DNA of 13,337 nt from Entrophospora sp. SA101. Its lineage: Eukaryota > Glomeromycota > Glomeromycetes > Entrophosporales > Entrophosporaceae. The translations under genes and the position numbers were made by a program. Positions 1 through 7,319 of this stretch are shown piece after piece. The notes below the pieces were generated by a model, which had not been told where the DNA came from, made no database searches, and saw only the letters and a list, made by a program, of their open reading frames with translations. Location: NCBI GenBank assembly GCA_958430865.1, contig CAUDNR010000291.1:65009-78345 (forward strand). The letters run 5' to 3'. Position 1 is the first letter of the stretch. Each line of letters starts with the position of its first letter.

Positions 1-72
1 CTGACGATTTTTTACCATTTTTGCACACGCCGATCACTATAAGAATTCTCTGCTTCATTCGCGGATCGTCAA

Positions 73-297
73 TTAATTATATAAATTTCTGTTAACAATT
101 TGAAAAAATTCAGAGTCGAGCCTTGATGTTAGATGACGGACCGTGTTACTCTTTTTAAATATGGTAATAGAGCTCCCGCTCTCCACATTTTGACGAATTG
201 GAACCTTAGTCCAAAATGTAGTATTCCCACAATTTGTAAAGAGTCGCAAAGAATTGCAACATTGCTGACACTTTTTGTACAATGCGGTATTTTGCAA
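73..297 (-). CDS. Possible Cys-rich coding fragment, unrecognised
   Basis: This is an open frame of about 74 codons with no ATG; it runs from an upstream TAG (316-318) to a TAA near the left side of the window. It lies in a patch clearly richer in G and C than the sequence to its right. The N-terminal part is rich in cysteine (KCQQCC, then TNCGN), which hints at a degraded zinc-binding segment, but a complete C-x2-C pair set is not present. A second minus-strand frame (129-323), which does have an ATG, is also open over much of the same stretch, so the higher GC alone may explain the openness. I do not recognise a family. It could be an exon, a transposon relic or chance. Confidence 0.22.
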   Translation of the reverse strand: MQNTALYKKCQQCCNSLRLFTNCGNTTFWTKVPIRQNVESGSSITIFKKSNTVRHLTSRLDSEFFQIVNRNLYN

Positions 298-521
298 TAA
301 GTTACAACAGGAACCCTAGCCATGTTATATTAGGGGTTTTCTGTACGGATTTGATGGTTTTTGTAAACGAAAACAATTTTTTAAATGTAAATTTAAAAGT
401 TACCTTTGATGACAGATTTAAAATTATATATACCAAAAATGATTGTTGTACAAGCTATTATAATAAAAAACAAAGATATGAATTGCACAATGATGGGAAA
501 ATATTAGGTCGGGTTTACTAA

Positions 522-1639
522 ATTAAGAATAAAATTTAAAAACAGCATTTTTACATAAATAAATTTTCAAGAATATGCAAAATCAAACCTTCTATCTATT
601 AATATTTCAGGGTCTTTCTTATTACTATTCATTATATTGATAAATCAAAAATTTTGTCAAAATCTATTAAATTGATTCACATCCTGCAGGAGGTTTATGG
701 TAAATGTTGTAAAAATTGGTGCCAATTTACAGAAGCAGAAAATATTAATACAAAAAATAATGAGATTTAAAAAATAAAATTTTCAATATATTTACTATAT
801 GAACTATAAAAGCTTTATTCTACAACTTGAGACTTTTTAAATGTAGTGTACCTTTTGCTTTTTCACACAAAATGTTCATTGTACAAAAAAAAGAGATGCA
901 TGGATTTCAAATTCTTATAATGAACCTTTATTTTAATAATAAGATCAGGCCTTGTGACCAGGGTTCCTATTTCGGCTTGGAAAACAACAATTAAATAAAT
1001 AAGTTTGATAATATAAACCTCATTTTGTCATCAATTAAACTACTCTCCCAGAAAATTAAACTTTATAAACCGGATTAATTGCAATTGGTTTCGAGATTTT
1101 ATTATAACTGGGTACCTGGTTAAAACCAGTTTTATTGAGTTCGGTTTAAAACCGGTTCTGATTTTGAAAAAGTGACTAAAACTAAGCATGTTAGCCGAAA
1201 TTGGCTCAATAACAACAACAATAATAATAAATGATTGACACCGAATCCGAAATGCCGAAATCAACTTTATTAGTTGCCAAAATTATATTGAATTCTATAC
1301 ACTGAGATTGGTTGGCAAAATGGATCTTTTGTATTAATAACTCTCACTCAGAGTGCAACAGTTAATAAGTGGTTATTAACTATTAATAATAACTTGGAGT
1401 TATTAAGTGTAGGGTTAAAAATTCACAAGTTTGTACCGGTTTTTGGTTCTTTAAATCAGATTTTTTGCCATTTTGTTGAAAAATATATCCTGGAAAAATT
1501 TTTTTTTTGAATTTTGAAGAAAGGTGGTGTCGAGTGAAATTTATTATACCGTTTGCACCATAGAGGTATATAATTAAATTATGTTTACTTTTTTTAATAA
1601 ACAACTGAATAGTAGAATATTTCATAAATATTGAAGGCG
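522..1639. other. AT-rich non-coding stretch with small dyads
   Basis: I see no convincing gene here. The stretch contains short perfect or near-perfect dyads: 713-728 (AAATTGG, 2-nt loop, CCAATTT), 1116-1129 (CTGGTT, AA, AACCAG), 1142-1154 (CGGTTT, A, AAACCG) and 1362-1379 (TTAATAA, GTGG, TTATTAA). The 1060-1190 part is dotted with AACCGG- and AACCAG-type words on both strands and may be a worn repeat. The open frames here are short and of low-complexity composition. Confidence 0.5.
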
Positions 1640-1960
1640 GAGATTAAAATAGTTTTACACATAGAAACAAACATTTATTATTCTTTATTTTTTCCTGCAT
1701 TTATCACCCTATTTATCGCTTAATAGAACAACAATCACCGTACAAACGACACGGGACAACAAACAACATTTTTCGGGGCACAAATACCCCATAAAGTGGA
1801 AATTAAAATAATTCAACATGAATATTTTACGTAGAAACAAATATTTATTTTTTCTTGCGTTATCTCTCTCTCTATTTATCTCTTAATAGAACTAAATGCG
1901 ACCAAGCGAACTTGACAGATCAAAACAACAACAACAACAACGATAAAATATTCAAAAATA
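1640..1960. repeat. Diverged tandem duplication (about 159 bp unit)
   Basis: The segment starting near 1641 (AGATTAAAATAGTT, then TAGAAACAAACATTTATT, then CTATTTATCGCTTAATAGAAC) is repeated with divergence starting near 1800 (AAATTAAAATAATT, TAGAAACAAATATTTATT, CTATTTATCTCTTAATAGAAC). The word order and spacing are kept and the offset is about 159 bp. The second copy has gained a CT microsatellite and its 3' part has diverged. The duplication lies 230-550 bp upstream of the Q-rich/repeat-protein locus, so it may include promoter material, but no specific factor site is recognisable. Confidence 0.6.
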
Positions 1961-2190
1961 TTCAATGATTTTAAAGGCCACAATGACGATCACCTTACTA
2001 CATTAATGTTATAATATACGTATACTACAAATGGTCATTTCATTTTATTAAAATACGTTACACATAAAGATCTGATACGATAAAAAAAAATAAATATATA
2101 AAAATGCTGACAGTTCGATATTTATCAAAAATTTTCTTATTTTTTTTTTAAATAAAACACTGCACACACATTCACATATATAAACAAAAA

Positions 2191-2598
2191 ATGTTTCAAC
2201 AACAACAAACTATTGGTGAACAACTATCTCAACAATCCCAACGCCAACAAAATTATTATGATAATGGAGAATTTGAACATTCCGTCCAGCAACTTATTCA
2301 ACAGCAGCGACTTCAGCAACCAATTCAAAATCTCGGCCAACAATTCCAACAACAAAATTATGACCGACAACTTCAAAATCACGTGCAACAAAATCTTCAG
2401 CAAAATTTCGGTCAAATTCAACAAATTAATAATCCAAATCAGCAAATGCTTCAACAACAAATTCAAGAAACTCAGCAAACTCAAAATATTGATCATAGAG
2501 TTATTGCATTTGACAATTCATTATCATTTCAAAAAATGACTAATGATAACACAATAATAACATGCTGGCAGCGCAATCTTTGTCGCCACTACAATTAG
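2191..2598 (+). CDS. Glutamine-rich open frame, probable N-terminal part of the repeat-protein locus
   Basis: The ATG at 2191 has an A-rich leader with A at -3 and a TATATAAA word at 2177-2184. The frame encodes 135 residues. Residues 1 to about 100 are dominated by Q and N, written with mixed CAA and CAG codons and interrupted by L, I, F and Y, so this is not a pure triplet expansion. Such Q/N-rich segments occur in fungal transcription regulators and prion-like proteins (family knowledge; no DNA-binding or other domain is visible here). The last ten or so residues (CWQRNLCRHYN) lie where the downstream repeat frame is already open, with a 37-base overlap. The natural product may therefore continue in that frame through an indel, an unrecognised splice or a frameshift. 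Function unknown. Confidence 0.5.
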   Translation: MFQQQQTIGEQLSQQSQRQQNYYDNGEFEHSVQQLIQQQRLQQPIQNLGQQFQQQNYDRQLQNHVQQNLQQNFGQIQQINNPNQQMLQQQIQETQQTQNIDHRVIAFDNSLSFQKMTNDNTIITCWQRNLCRHYN

Positions 2599-3380
2599 TT
2601 TATGTTAATAGCAACTCAAATACATCATCTTCACCACCGATTAATAACGATATTAATAATGTTCATTTTAATAGTCGCGATTTAAATTTAAATGTTTCTT
2701 TATTCAATCCTAGAAACAACAATGATGAGGGTTCTTTAATTGCAGCTATTTCTCATCATATGTTAATTATTAAAGACTATAGGATGAAAATTAATCAACA
2801 TCATTTTGAATTGGAACAAATTGTCAATATGTTAAGACGTTGGGATGACAATCGCGATGTAAATTTAAATGTTTCTTCATTCAATCCTAGAAACAACAAT
2901 GACGAGGATTCTTTAATTGCAGCTATTTCTCATCATATGTTAATTATTAAAGACTATAGGATGAAGATTAATCAACATCATTTCGAATTGGAACAAATTG
3001 TCAATATGTTAAGACGTTGGGATAACAATCGCGATTCAAATTTAAATGTTTCTACTTTCAATTTTAGAAACAACATTGAGGAGGATTCTTTAATTGCAGC
3101 CATTTCTCATCATATGTTAATTATTAAAGACTATAGGATGAAGATTAATCAACACCATTTCGAACTGGAACAAGTTGTAAATATATTAAGACGCAGAGAT
3201 AATAGTCGCGATTTAAATTTAAATTTTTCTTCATTCAATTCTAGAAATAACAATAGGGATTCTTTAATTGCAGCCATTTTTCATCATATGTTAATTATTA
3301 AAGACTATAGGATGAAGATTAATCAACACCATTTCGAACTGGAACAAGTTGTCAATATGTTAAGACTTAGATATAGTTGA
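2562..3380 (+). CDS. Protein with four 59-residue tandem repeats, unknown function
   Basis: The open frame has 272 codons from an ATG at 2562. Residues 1-38 are low-complexity N/S/P. Four repeats follow at residues 39-97, 98-156, 157-215 and 216-272 (the last is one codon shorter in its linker and ends in LRLRYS). Each unit has a variable Asn-rich linker (type NLNVSSFNPRNNND) and a nearly invariant core (SLIAAISHHMLIIKDYRM, then KINQHHFELEQ, then VNMLRR) that looks like one or two amphipathic helices. Differences between cores are mostly synonymous (CAT/CAC, TTT/TTC, TTG/CTG, GCT/GCC), which supports real coding under constraint. Frame 0 has a TAA at 2547-2549, so any join to the Q-rich frame must fall between 2550 and 2598. 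An AATAAA follows the stop at 3386-3391. I do not recognise the family. Confidence 0.6.
   Translation: MLAAQSLSPLQLVYVNSNSNTSSSPPINNDINNVHFNSRDLNLNVSLFNPRNNNDEGSLIAAISHHMLIIKDYRMKINQHHFELEQIVNMLRRWDDNRDVNLNVSSFNPRNNNDEDSLIAAISHHMLIIKDYRMKINQHHFELEQIVNMLRRWDNNRDSNLNVSTFNFRNNIEEDSLIAAISHHMLIIKDYRMKINQHHFELEQVVNILRRRDNSRDLNLNFSSFNSRNNNRDSLIAAIFHHMLIIKDYRMKINQHHFELEQVVNMLRLRYS
2676..3377 (+). repeat. Four tandem 177-bp coding repeats
   Basis: Each unit begins at a CGCGAT word, at 2676, 2853, 3030 and 3207, giving an exact 177-bp period (59 codons); the fourth unit lacks one codon. Units 1 and 2 share GAATTGGAACAAATT, while units 3 and 4 share GAACTGGAACAAGTT and CACCATTTCGAA. This suggests the array grew by pairwise duplication. 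Confidence 0.9.
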
Positions 3381-3385
3381 GGCGC

Positions 3386-3391
3386 AATAAA
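3386..3391 (+). promoter_or_regulatory. Candidate polyadenylation signal AATAAA
   Basis: A canonical AATAAA lies six bases after the TGA of the repeat-protein frame. In a sequence this AT-rich the hexamer is not rare, so the call rests mainly on its position. Confidence 0.3.
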
Positions 3392-3857
3392 TTTGAGGAA
3401 AAAAAATAAGATACGAGAATAGCACGCACAGAAAGGCTTAATAAGAATAAGCGTTATTATTTATTTATATGTTAAATTATTTATTTATATTTTATATTTT
3501 ATTTCTAAAGATTTATGAATATATTGGATTTTATTATTTATTATTATATATATAAAGGATAAAGATAAATTTTCCATTGATATCTAATACCTGATATAAA
3601 AAAATTTAATAACAATTGTCGTGCTTCCCACCTATAATTTTTAGCGTGTAACCGTTATTTTTCCATATTTTTCACGGGCTATGATATCACCATTCATTAT
3701 TATTATTATATATTACCAGATAATTGGTGAATAATCGGTAGTACAGAATATTAGTCCACATTTTTCTATTGTTAATGTAAATAATATTTTATCTTCACTA
3801 TTACACCATTAACATCACTCTTTCTATTAGATGATTAATTGGGAGATGGATCCGTGT
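3392..3857. other. AT-rich intergenic stretch
   Basis: This stretch holds TTATTTAT and ATTATTATT low-complexity runs and no open frame of note. I see no gene, TIR pair or RNA structure in it. The right end may contain further decayed hAT sequence that I cannot read. Confidence 0.45.
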
Positions 3858-4016
3858 CATTATAGCTAAAAATACTTATGTATTGCAAGCAACTTCTACT
3901 CCAAGTGAGTGTCTATTTAGCGAAGCTCAAGACACAATGTCAACCAAACAAACAAAATTGAATCCCATTGTTATTTGAAAGGGTTGCATTTCTTAAAAAA
4001 ATATATGAATGTATAA
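3858..4016 (+). pseudogene. hAT transposase C-terminal (dimerisation) relic
   Basis: One frame reads QATSTPSECLFSEAQDTM then STKQTKLNPIVI before a TGA at 3976-3978. This matches the conserved hAT C-terminal block of the form A-T-S-x-P-S-E-R-x-F-S-x-A-x-x-x-x-S-x-K-R-T-x-L-x-P. The next expected block (E-x-V-x-F-L-K) appears one frame over as FERVAFLKK at 3974-4000, so a frameshift separates them. Upstream, SL, KK and YL words of the preceding helix are split across frames with a TAG. Only the last 50 or so residues survive. The Arg usual in the SER/CER motif is Cys here. It is a dead fragment and no terminal repeats were identified. Confidence 0.7.
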
Positions 4017-4343
4017 TGTTATATTTTTTGTTGTTATATGTTTTTTAAATAAATTTAAATCAATGGATATTCAACAGATATTCAGCGAATAACTGATAAT
4101 CTGGGCGTTGGATTTTATTGACTGACCGATTGTCCGGGTTGAATTTTATTGATTGACCAGGCATTAAAACATCCAGGTAATCAACGGATACAACTCACTA
4201 CTTATAATACAATTTTTATTTTTCAATTTTTATCAATAATTTATTTAATTCATTACCAATTGGTCCTGATAGAGAAACATTTAAAGGTAATCAAATAAGC
4301 TATTTAACTGTTAACAAACTCGCATTAATGTAAAAATGCGAAT
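4017..4343. other. Non-coding stretch with a 31-bp-period direct repeat
   Basis: Two copies of a 21-bp word lie at 4107-4127 and 4138-4158 (GTTGGATTTTATTGACTGAC and GTTGAATTTTATTGATTGAC, two mismatches). A small dyad CGCATT/AATGCG lies at 4321-4340, just before the pogo-like terminus. No gene is visible. The sequence may include the 3' non-coding end of the preceding hAT relic. Confidence 0.4.
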
Positions 4344-4345
4344 TA

Positions 4346-4385
4346 CCGTATTCTCTGAATATAAGCACCACTCAAATATAAGCAC
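4346..4385. repeat. Pogo-like transposon terminus with a repeated AATATAAGCACC motif
   Basis: After a TA dinucleotide at 4344-4345 the sequence starts CCGTATTCTCTGAATATAAG and continues with GCACC, then CACTC and a second AATATAAGCACC. A terminal array of a short motif bounded by TA resembles pogo/Tigger-type termini. The matching right terminus was not found, so the element is truncated or interrupted. The acidic transposase tail just inside it (4510-4640, minus strand) points outward toward this end, as expected for a 3' end. Confidence 0.45.
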
Positions 4386-4509
4386 CAGTATGAGTTTGCA
4401 ATGAAAAAACAAAAAAAAAATAGAAAAACAAATATAAGAAACACATATATTTCGAATTATTTTTTATTTTTATATAATAAATAAAAAATAAGAAATTTTT
4501 TTATTTTGC

Positions 4510-4641
4510 CTATTCTTTTCCAGAATCACCAGACTCCTCCTCTTCTAATTCACCTAATTCATCAGCTGAATCATCATTTCTATTTAATATTTCATGTTCA
4601 TCTTCCTCATTTTCATTTTCATCCCCATCATTCTGCCTAAT
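4510..4641 (-). pseudogene. Acidic C-terminal tail of a DDE-type transposase (relic)
   Basis: The minus strand reads RQNDGDENENEEDEHEILN then RNDDSADELGELEEEESGDS before a TAG at 4510-4512. Acidic C-termini of this kind are common in pogo/Tigger DDE transposases. The first codons follow a run ending TTTTTTTAG, which looks like a 3' splice site, so this may be a last exon. No catalytic region is present, because the sequence to its right is replaced by another element. Assignment to pogo rather than another DDE family rests on the adjacent TA-bounded terminus and is inference. Confidence 0.45.
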
Positions 4642-4662
4642 ACTAAAAAAATGAATTAGAAC

Positions 4663-4800
4663 TAGAGTTGCCTTCCGAAACTCATTAGTTTAGAATTATT
4701 TGAAATTAAAACCATTCTAAACTGGTTTAGAAAATGTTCCCGAATTCCTAAACTGTTCGAAACTCCTAAACCGTTTTGAAACTCCTAACAATTCCAACCA
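4663..4800. mobile_element. Fragment of a small hAT-like element (TAGAG terminus)
   Basis: The sequence starts TAGAGTTGCCTTCCGAAACT, which fits the hAT terminal consensus YARNG. Subterminal copies of GAAACTC(C/A)TAA or related words follow (near 4676, 4757 and 4780). The 12-mer GAACTAGAGTTG at 4659-4670 recurs at 12194-12205. The opposite end and an 8-bp target duplication were not found, so the right boundary given here is approximate. Confidence 0.35.
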
Positions 4801-4850
4801 AACAAATAATTTTAATAAAATAAAAACCATTCATACCCAATCCCCAAGTC

Positions 4851-5105
4851 GGTCGCGTTTACTTCGTCGAAAATTGTTTCGTCGACAATCATTTCATCGA
4901 CACCCATTTCGTCAAAAATTATTTCATCTTTAAGCCAGAGACCGAACGAGTTAGATGTGAGGAGTGTGGAAAGTTAGTTAAGAAATTAGGCGAGGAAAGC
5001 GGGGTGTGTGGGTAGTGTGAGGAGAAATTAGTTTTTTTTGTGACGAAATAATTTTCGACGAAATGAACATTCGACGAAATGACTGTCGACGAAATGAATC
5101 AGACC
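4851..5105. mobile_element. 255-bp inverted-repeat element built on TTTCGTCGA motifs
   Basis: The left arm (4851 to about 4930) carries four copies of a TTTCGTCGA-type motif at 15-17 bp spacing. The right arm (about 5040-5105) carries four copies in inverse orientation (CGACGAAAT). Both ends start GGTC read inward. The left arm reads TTCGTCGAAAATTGTTTCG and the inverted right arm CATTTCGTCGACAGTCATTT, with the same motif order shifted by about one unit. The interior is G-rich, unlike its surroundings. This looks like a non-autonomous, MITE-like element. A target duplication is not clear. Confidence 0.55.
4932..5030 (+). pseudogene. Zinc-ribbon-like relic inside the CGTCGA element
   Basis: One frame reads KPETERVRCEECGKLVKK then LGEESGVCG, a TAG at 5013-5015, then CEEKLV. 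The cysteines form CxxC-x13-CxxC, a plausible zinc-ribbon or zinc-knuckle arrangement, with the stop inside the second CxxC. The sequence has real-protein composition and sits in the G-rich centre of the inverted-repeat element. It may be the remnant of a transposase zinc finger or a captured host exon. No start codon is evident. Confidence 0.35.
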
Positions 5106-5472
5106 CCATTTGTTAAACCAAATACTAATTTTAAACGGAATAACGGGATTGACTGTGTGGTTTGTGGCCTAGTACTAGGTCCTATAAATTATTTTAATTT
5201 TTCTTTTTTTTGAAATAATCGAATTTCAATTTTTTAATAAACTTTATACATTTAAAATAAATATTTTGAATAAATTCTTTAAAAACAACGCTGTTTAAAT
5301 TGACTACTGCTTGTGTGATCAATTCAACCATTAACACCAAAGGAACAAAATTAATTATTTCGTAATAAAAGCTATTTGTTTGTTTGTTTATTGTTGTTTT
5401 TTGATTTTAGTATTAATGCACAGTTTCTATTTATAATACAAGTTTTGCTTTTATATGCTTTTATTTGAATTA
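5106..5472. other. AT-rich intergenic stretch
   Basis: No gene is visible. A perfect 12-bp palindrome CCTAGTACTAGG lies at 5168-5179, followed by TATAAAT. Runs of TTTG and poly-T occur around 5370-5405. Confidence 0.4.
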
Positions 5473-5545
5473 TTATTCGTTTTATTCGTTTTATTCGTTT
5501 TTATTCGTTTTTATTCGTTTTTATTCGTTTTTATTCGTTTTATTC
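5473..5545. repeat. Simple tandem repeat (TTATTCGTTT)n
   Basis: ATTCG occurs at 5475, 5484, 5493, 5503, 5513, 5523 and 5533, with periods of 9, 9 and then 10 bases. It then degenerates to ATTCA at 5542. Confidence 0.9.
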
Positions 5546-5595
5546 AAATTATTATTACTCGAATTATTTGTTTTATTCAAATAAACATTTGAATA

Positions 5596-6043
5596 TGGTG
5601 CAGGACACCTAGTCCCTACAACTTTCTGCACCACAGTGACTGATTTGGAAAAAATTCACAATCAAAAATTTTTACAGTCACGTGTTTTAAAAATAGGTTT
5701 GTCACGTTGCATTCTCTTTATTAGTATCACGTGATAAAAGATCTGCAATACAGATTTTAAAATTTTCAACTCTTCCAATTCATTCATTTTTAATATAAAA
5801 AATTTGCGTGTAACACGTCACTTTGGGGGATTAACATAGTAAATTTGTTAAAATTGTGCAACTTTAAGGCTTAATTCCTCCACAACAACATGGCATATCA
5901 ACAAAATGAAAATGTCATTTTGTAGAAAAAGGTCTTAGCTTTAAAATGTCATCTTGTTTTTTTGGTCACACATTTCCATTTTTGGAGGAGTTAAAGGATT
6001 TGCAAGACTAATAAAAGTTGTAGGGATTAGGTGTCCTGCACTA
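5596..6043. mobile_element. 448-bp MITE with 28-bp terminal inverted repeats
   Basis: The left end at 5598-5625 (GTGCAGGACACCTAGTCCCT, then ACAACTTT) matches the inverted right end at 6014-6041 with one mismatch (G versus A). One more partly matching base lies outside on each side, and TA dinucleotides at 5594-5595 and 6044-6045 could be the target duplication. The interior has no coding frame. The family is unclassified; TA flanks would fit a Tc1/mariner-like origin. It lies about 57 bp upstream of the first readable apyrase pseudogene exon. Confidence 0.8.
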
Positions 6044-6100
6044 TACTTTAATGTTGAAATATATTTACATATCTCAATTTATACTATTAAATAGAAACTT

Positions 6101-7319
6101 AGTATTGTTGTAGATGCAGGAAGTTCTGGATCAAGAATTCAAATATATTCTTGGAAAGAACATAACATTGTTAGGCAGGATAAAAATGAGAAAGATCTTC
6201 ATGTATTACCTATGGCTCAGCATGCTGATGAGCATGGATTAAATTGGTAATTAAAAGTAGAACCAGGTATCTTGTTAAAGAATAAAATACTTCTTTTTTT
6301 TACAATGCGTTTCCTCTTCATTTGTACTTGGCATTTTGATATATAGTGGAATCAAATATAAAAAGATGATTTTTTACATGCTTGAACATACATGTTCAAG
6401 TCATAACTGGTGAAATGGAAGGAACATATGGTTGGATTACTGTAAATTATTTGATGAATGGATTTATTAATGATAATGGTAAACCATATATTGCCAATAT
6501 ATCATCAGAAAAACCAGATTTGGACGTAGATTTGGATGAAGTTCAAAACATTCAACCACATTTGGATTTACTATTGTGCTAAAGATTGGAAAAACATTGT
6601 CGAAATTTATCATAAAGGTGAAATTACAAATTCTTCAACGGAATTGATAAGATTGAAAATGCAATGTTTCAAATCAGCATGGCTGGTAAGTTATTGCATG
6701 AGAGAATTGACGTTCTAAAGATAATTGATTCGGGTGGACCACCTTTCCAAGGTATAAATAACATTAATAATATAGCAGTGAGTTGGGCTCTTGGTAAAAT
6801 GGTTTTAGAAGCTTCAGCATCAATAAAATCATCAGAGATGATACCACCACCACTTCATCCACAAGGTCATGACTATTAGACTATTGTAATTATATGGTTG
6901 AATGGATTATTGGAGTTTCCATTTGTTTGTGGTATGGCTGATGATTGGTTGATGTGTTTATGTGGTAAGAATGCAATTGGAAAAGGGATAAAAATTAGTA
7001 TAGCACTTCTTTATTCATTGTTTGATAGAGATGGCAAGAATAAAGAAATGGACTATAGAGGGTTAGAGAGCAGTGGTCAATATTTACCATCCATTTCATT
7101 TTCAAGGCAAATTTTCAATGCTTTAAATAGAGGAGTTAACAAGTTGAAATGGTGGACTTACAGGTTGACATTGCCATTAAGACAAAAAAACCTTCTATGG
7201 ATTCATTGGAAATTAATTCAGTTACAGTAACATTATGTGAGGATGATGATGATAATGATGAATATAATATTCAAAATAGATATTATAAAAAAATTTTAGT
7301 TAAAAAAGAAAGAATTTAA
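6101..7319 (+). pseudogene. YND1: Golgi apyrase (GDA1/CD39 family nucleoside diphosphatase), decayed
   Basis: Golgi apyrases hydrolyse nucleoside di- and triphosphates in the Golgi lumen to support glycosylation. The segment at 6101-6247 reads SIVVDAGSSGSRIQIYSWK, which is apyrase conserved region 1, and ends at an in-frame TAA before LKVEPGI. Region 3 (EGTYGWITVNYLMNGF) is at 6418-6468. ACR2 (ATAGMR type) and ACR4 (DMGGAS type) are missing. Later blocks are PHLD (6556), KDWKNIVEIYHKGEI (6581), MQCFKSAWLV (6659), then one frame over LHERIDVLKIIDSGG and NIAVSWALGKMVLEAS. After a TAG at 6877-6879 comes a hydrophobic segment and the cytosolic tail (NKEMDYRGLESSGQYLPS, FNALNRGVNKLKWWT). A shift in a poly-A at 7184-7190 restores KPSMDSLEINS, ending at the TAA at 7317-7319. 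With at least three frameshifts, two stops and deletions it cannot make an enzyme. The first block follows an AG that may be an old splice acceptor. Confidence 0.8.

Noticed and set aside
282..521. 79-codon plus-strand open frame with ATG
   Set aside because: Composition follows local AT content, no motif is visible, and it overlaps the minus-strand frames at its head. Chance is a sufficient explanation.
1040..1625. Two minus-strand open frames (1040-1264, 1383-1625)
   Set aside because: They are rich in I, K, F and N as expected from AT-rich sequence, and cross dyads and low-complexity runs. No domain is visible.
2213..2539. Long open frames in the other plus frame and on the minus strand over the Q-rich region
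   Set aside because: They are by-products of the CAA/CAG-rich sequence read in other frames (N/K-rich and L-rich peptides).
2411..2571. Possible intron joining the Q-rich and repeat frames (GT at 2411, AG at 2570-2571)
   Set aside because: The phase would work, but the removed sequence is a seamless continuation of the Q-rich coding pattern and the donor GTCAAA is poor. It is left as an open question.
4656..4672. Helitron 3' end (CTAG followed by T on the minus strand)
   Set aside because: CTRR-T fits by chance, but the expected hairpin 10-12 bases before it is lacking, and TAGAG as a hAT terminus explains it better.
4750..4765. tRNA T-arm-like GTTCGAAAC
   Set aside because: No acceptor, D or anticodon arms can be folded around it. 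It is one of the repeated GAAACTC words.
5473..5545. CRISPR-like regular repeat
   Set aside because: Units are 9-10 bp with no spacers, in a eukaryotic sequence. It is a simple tandem repeat.
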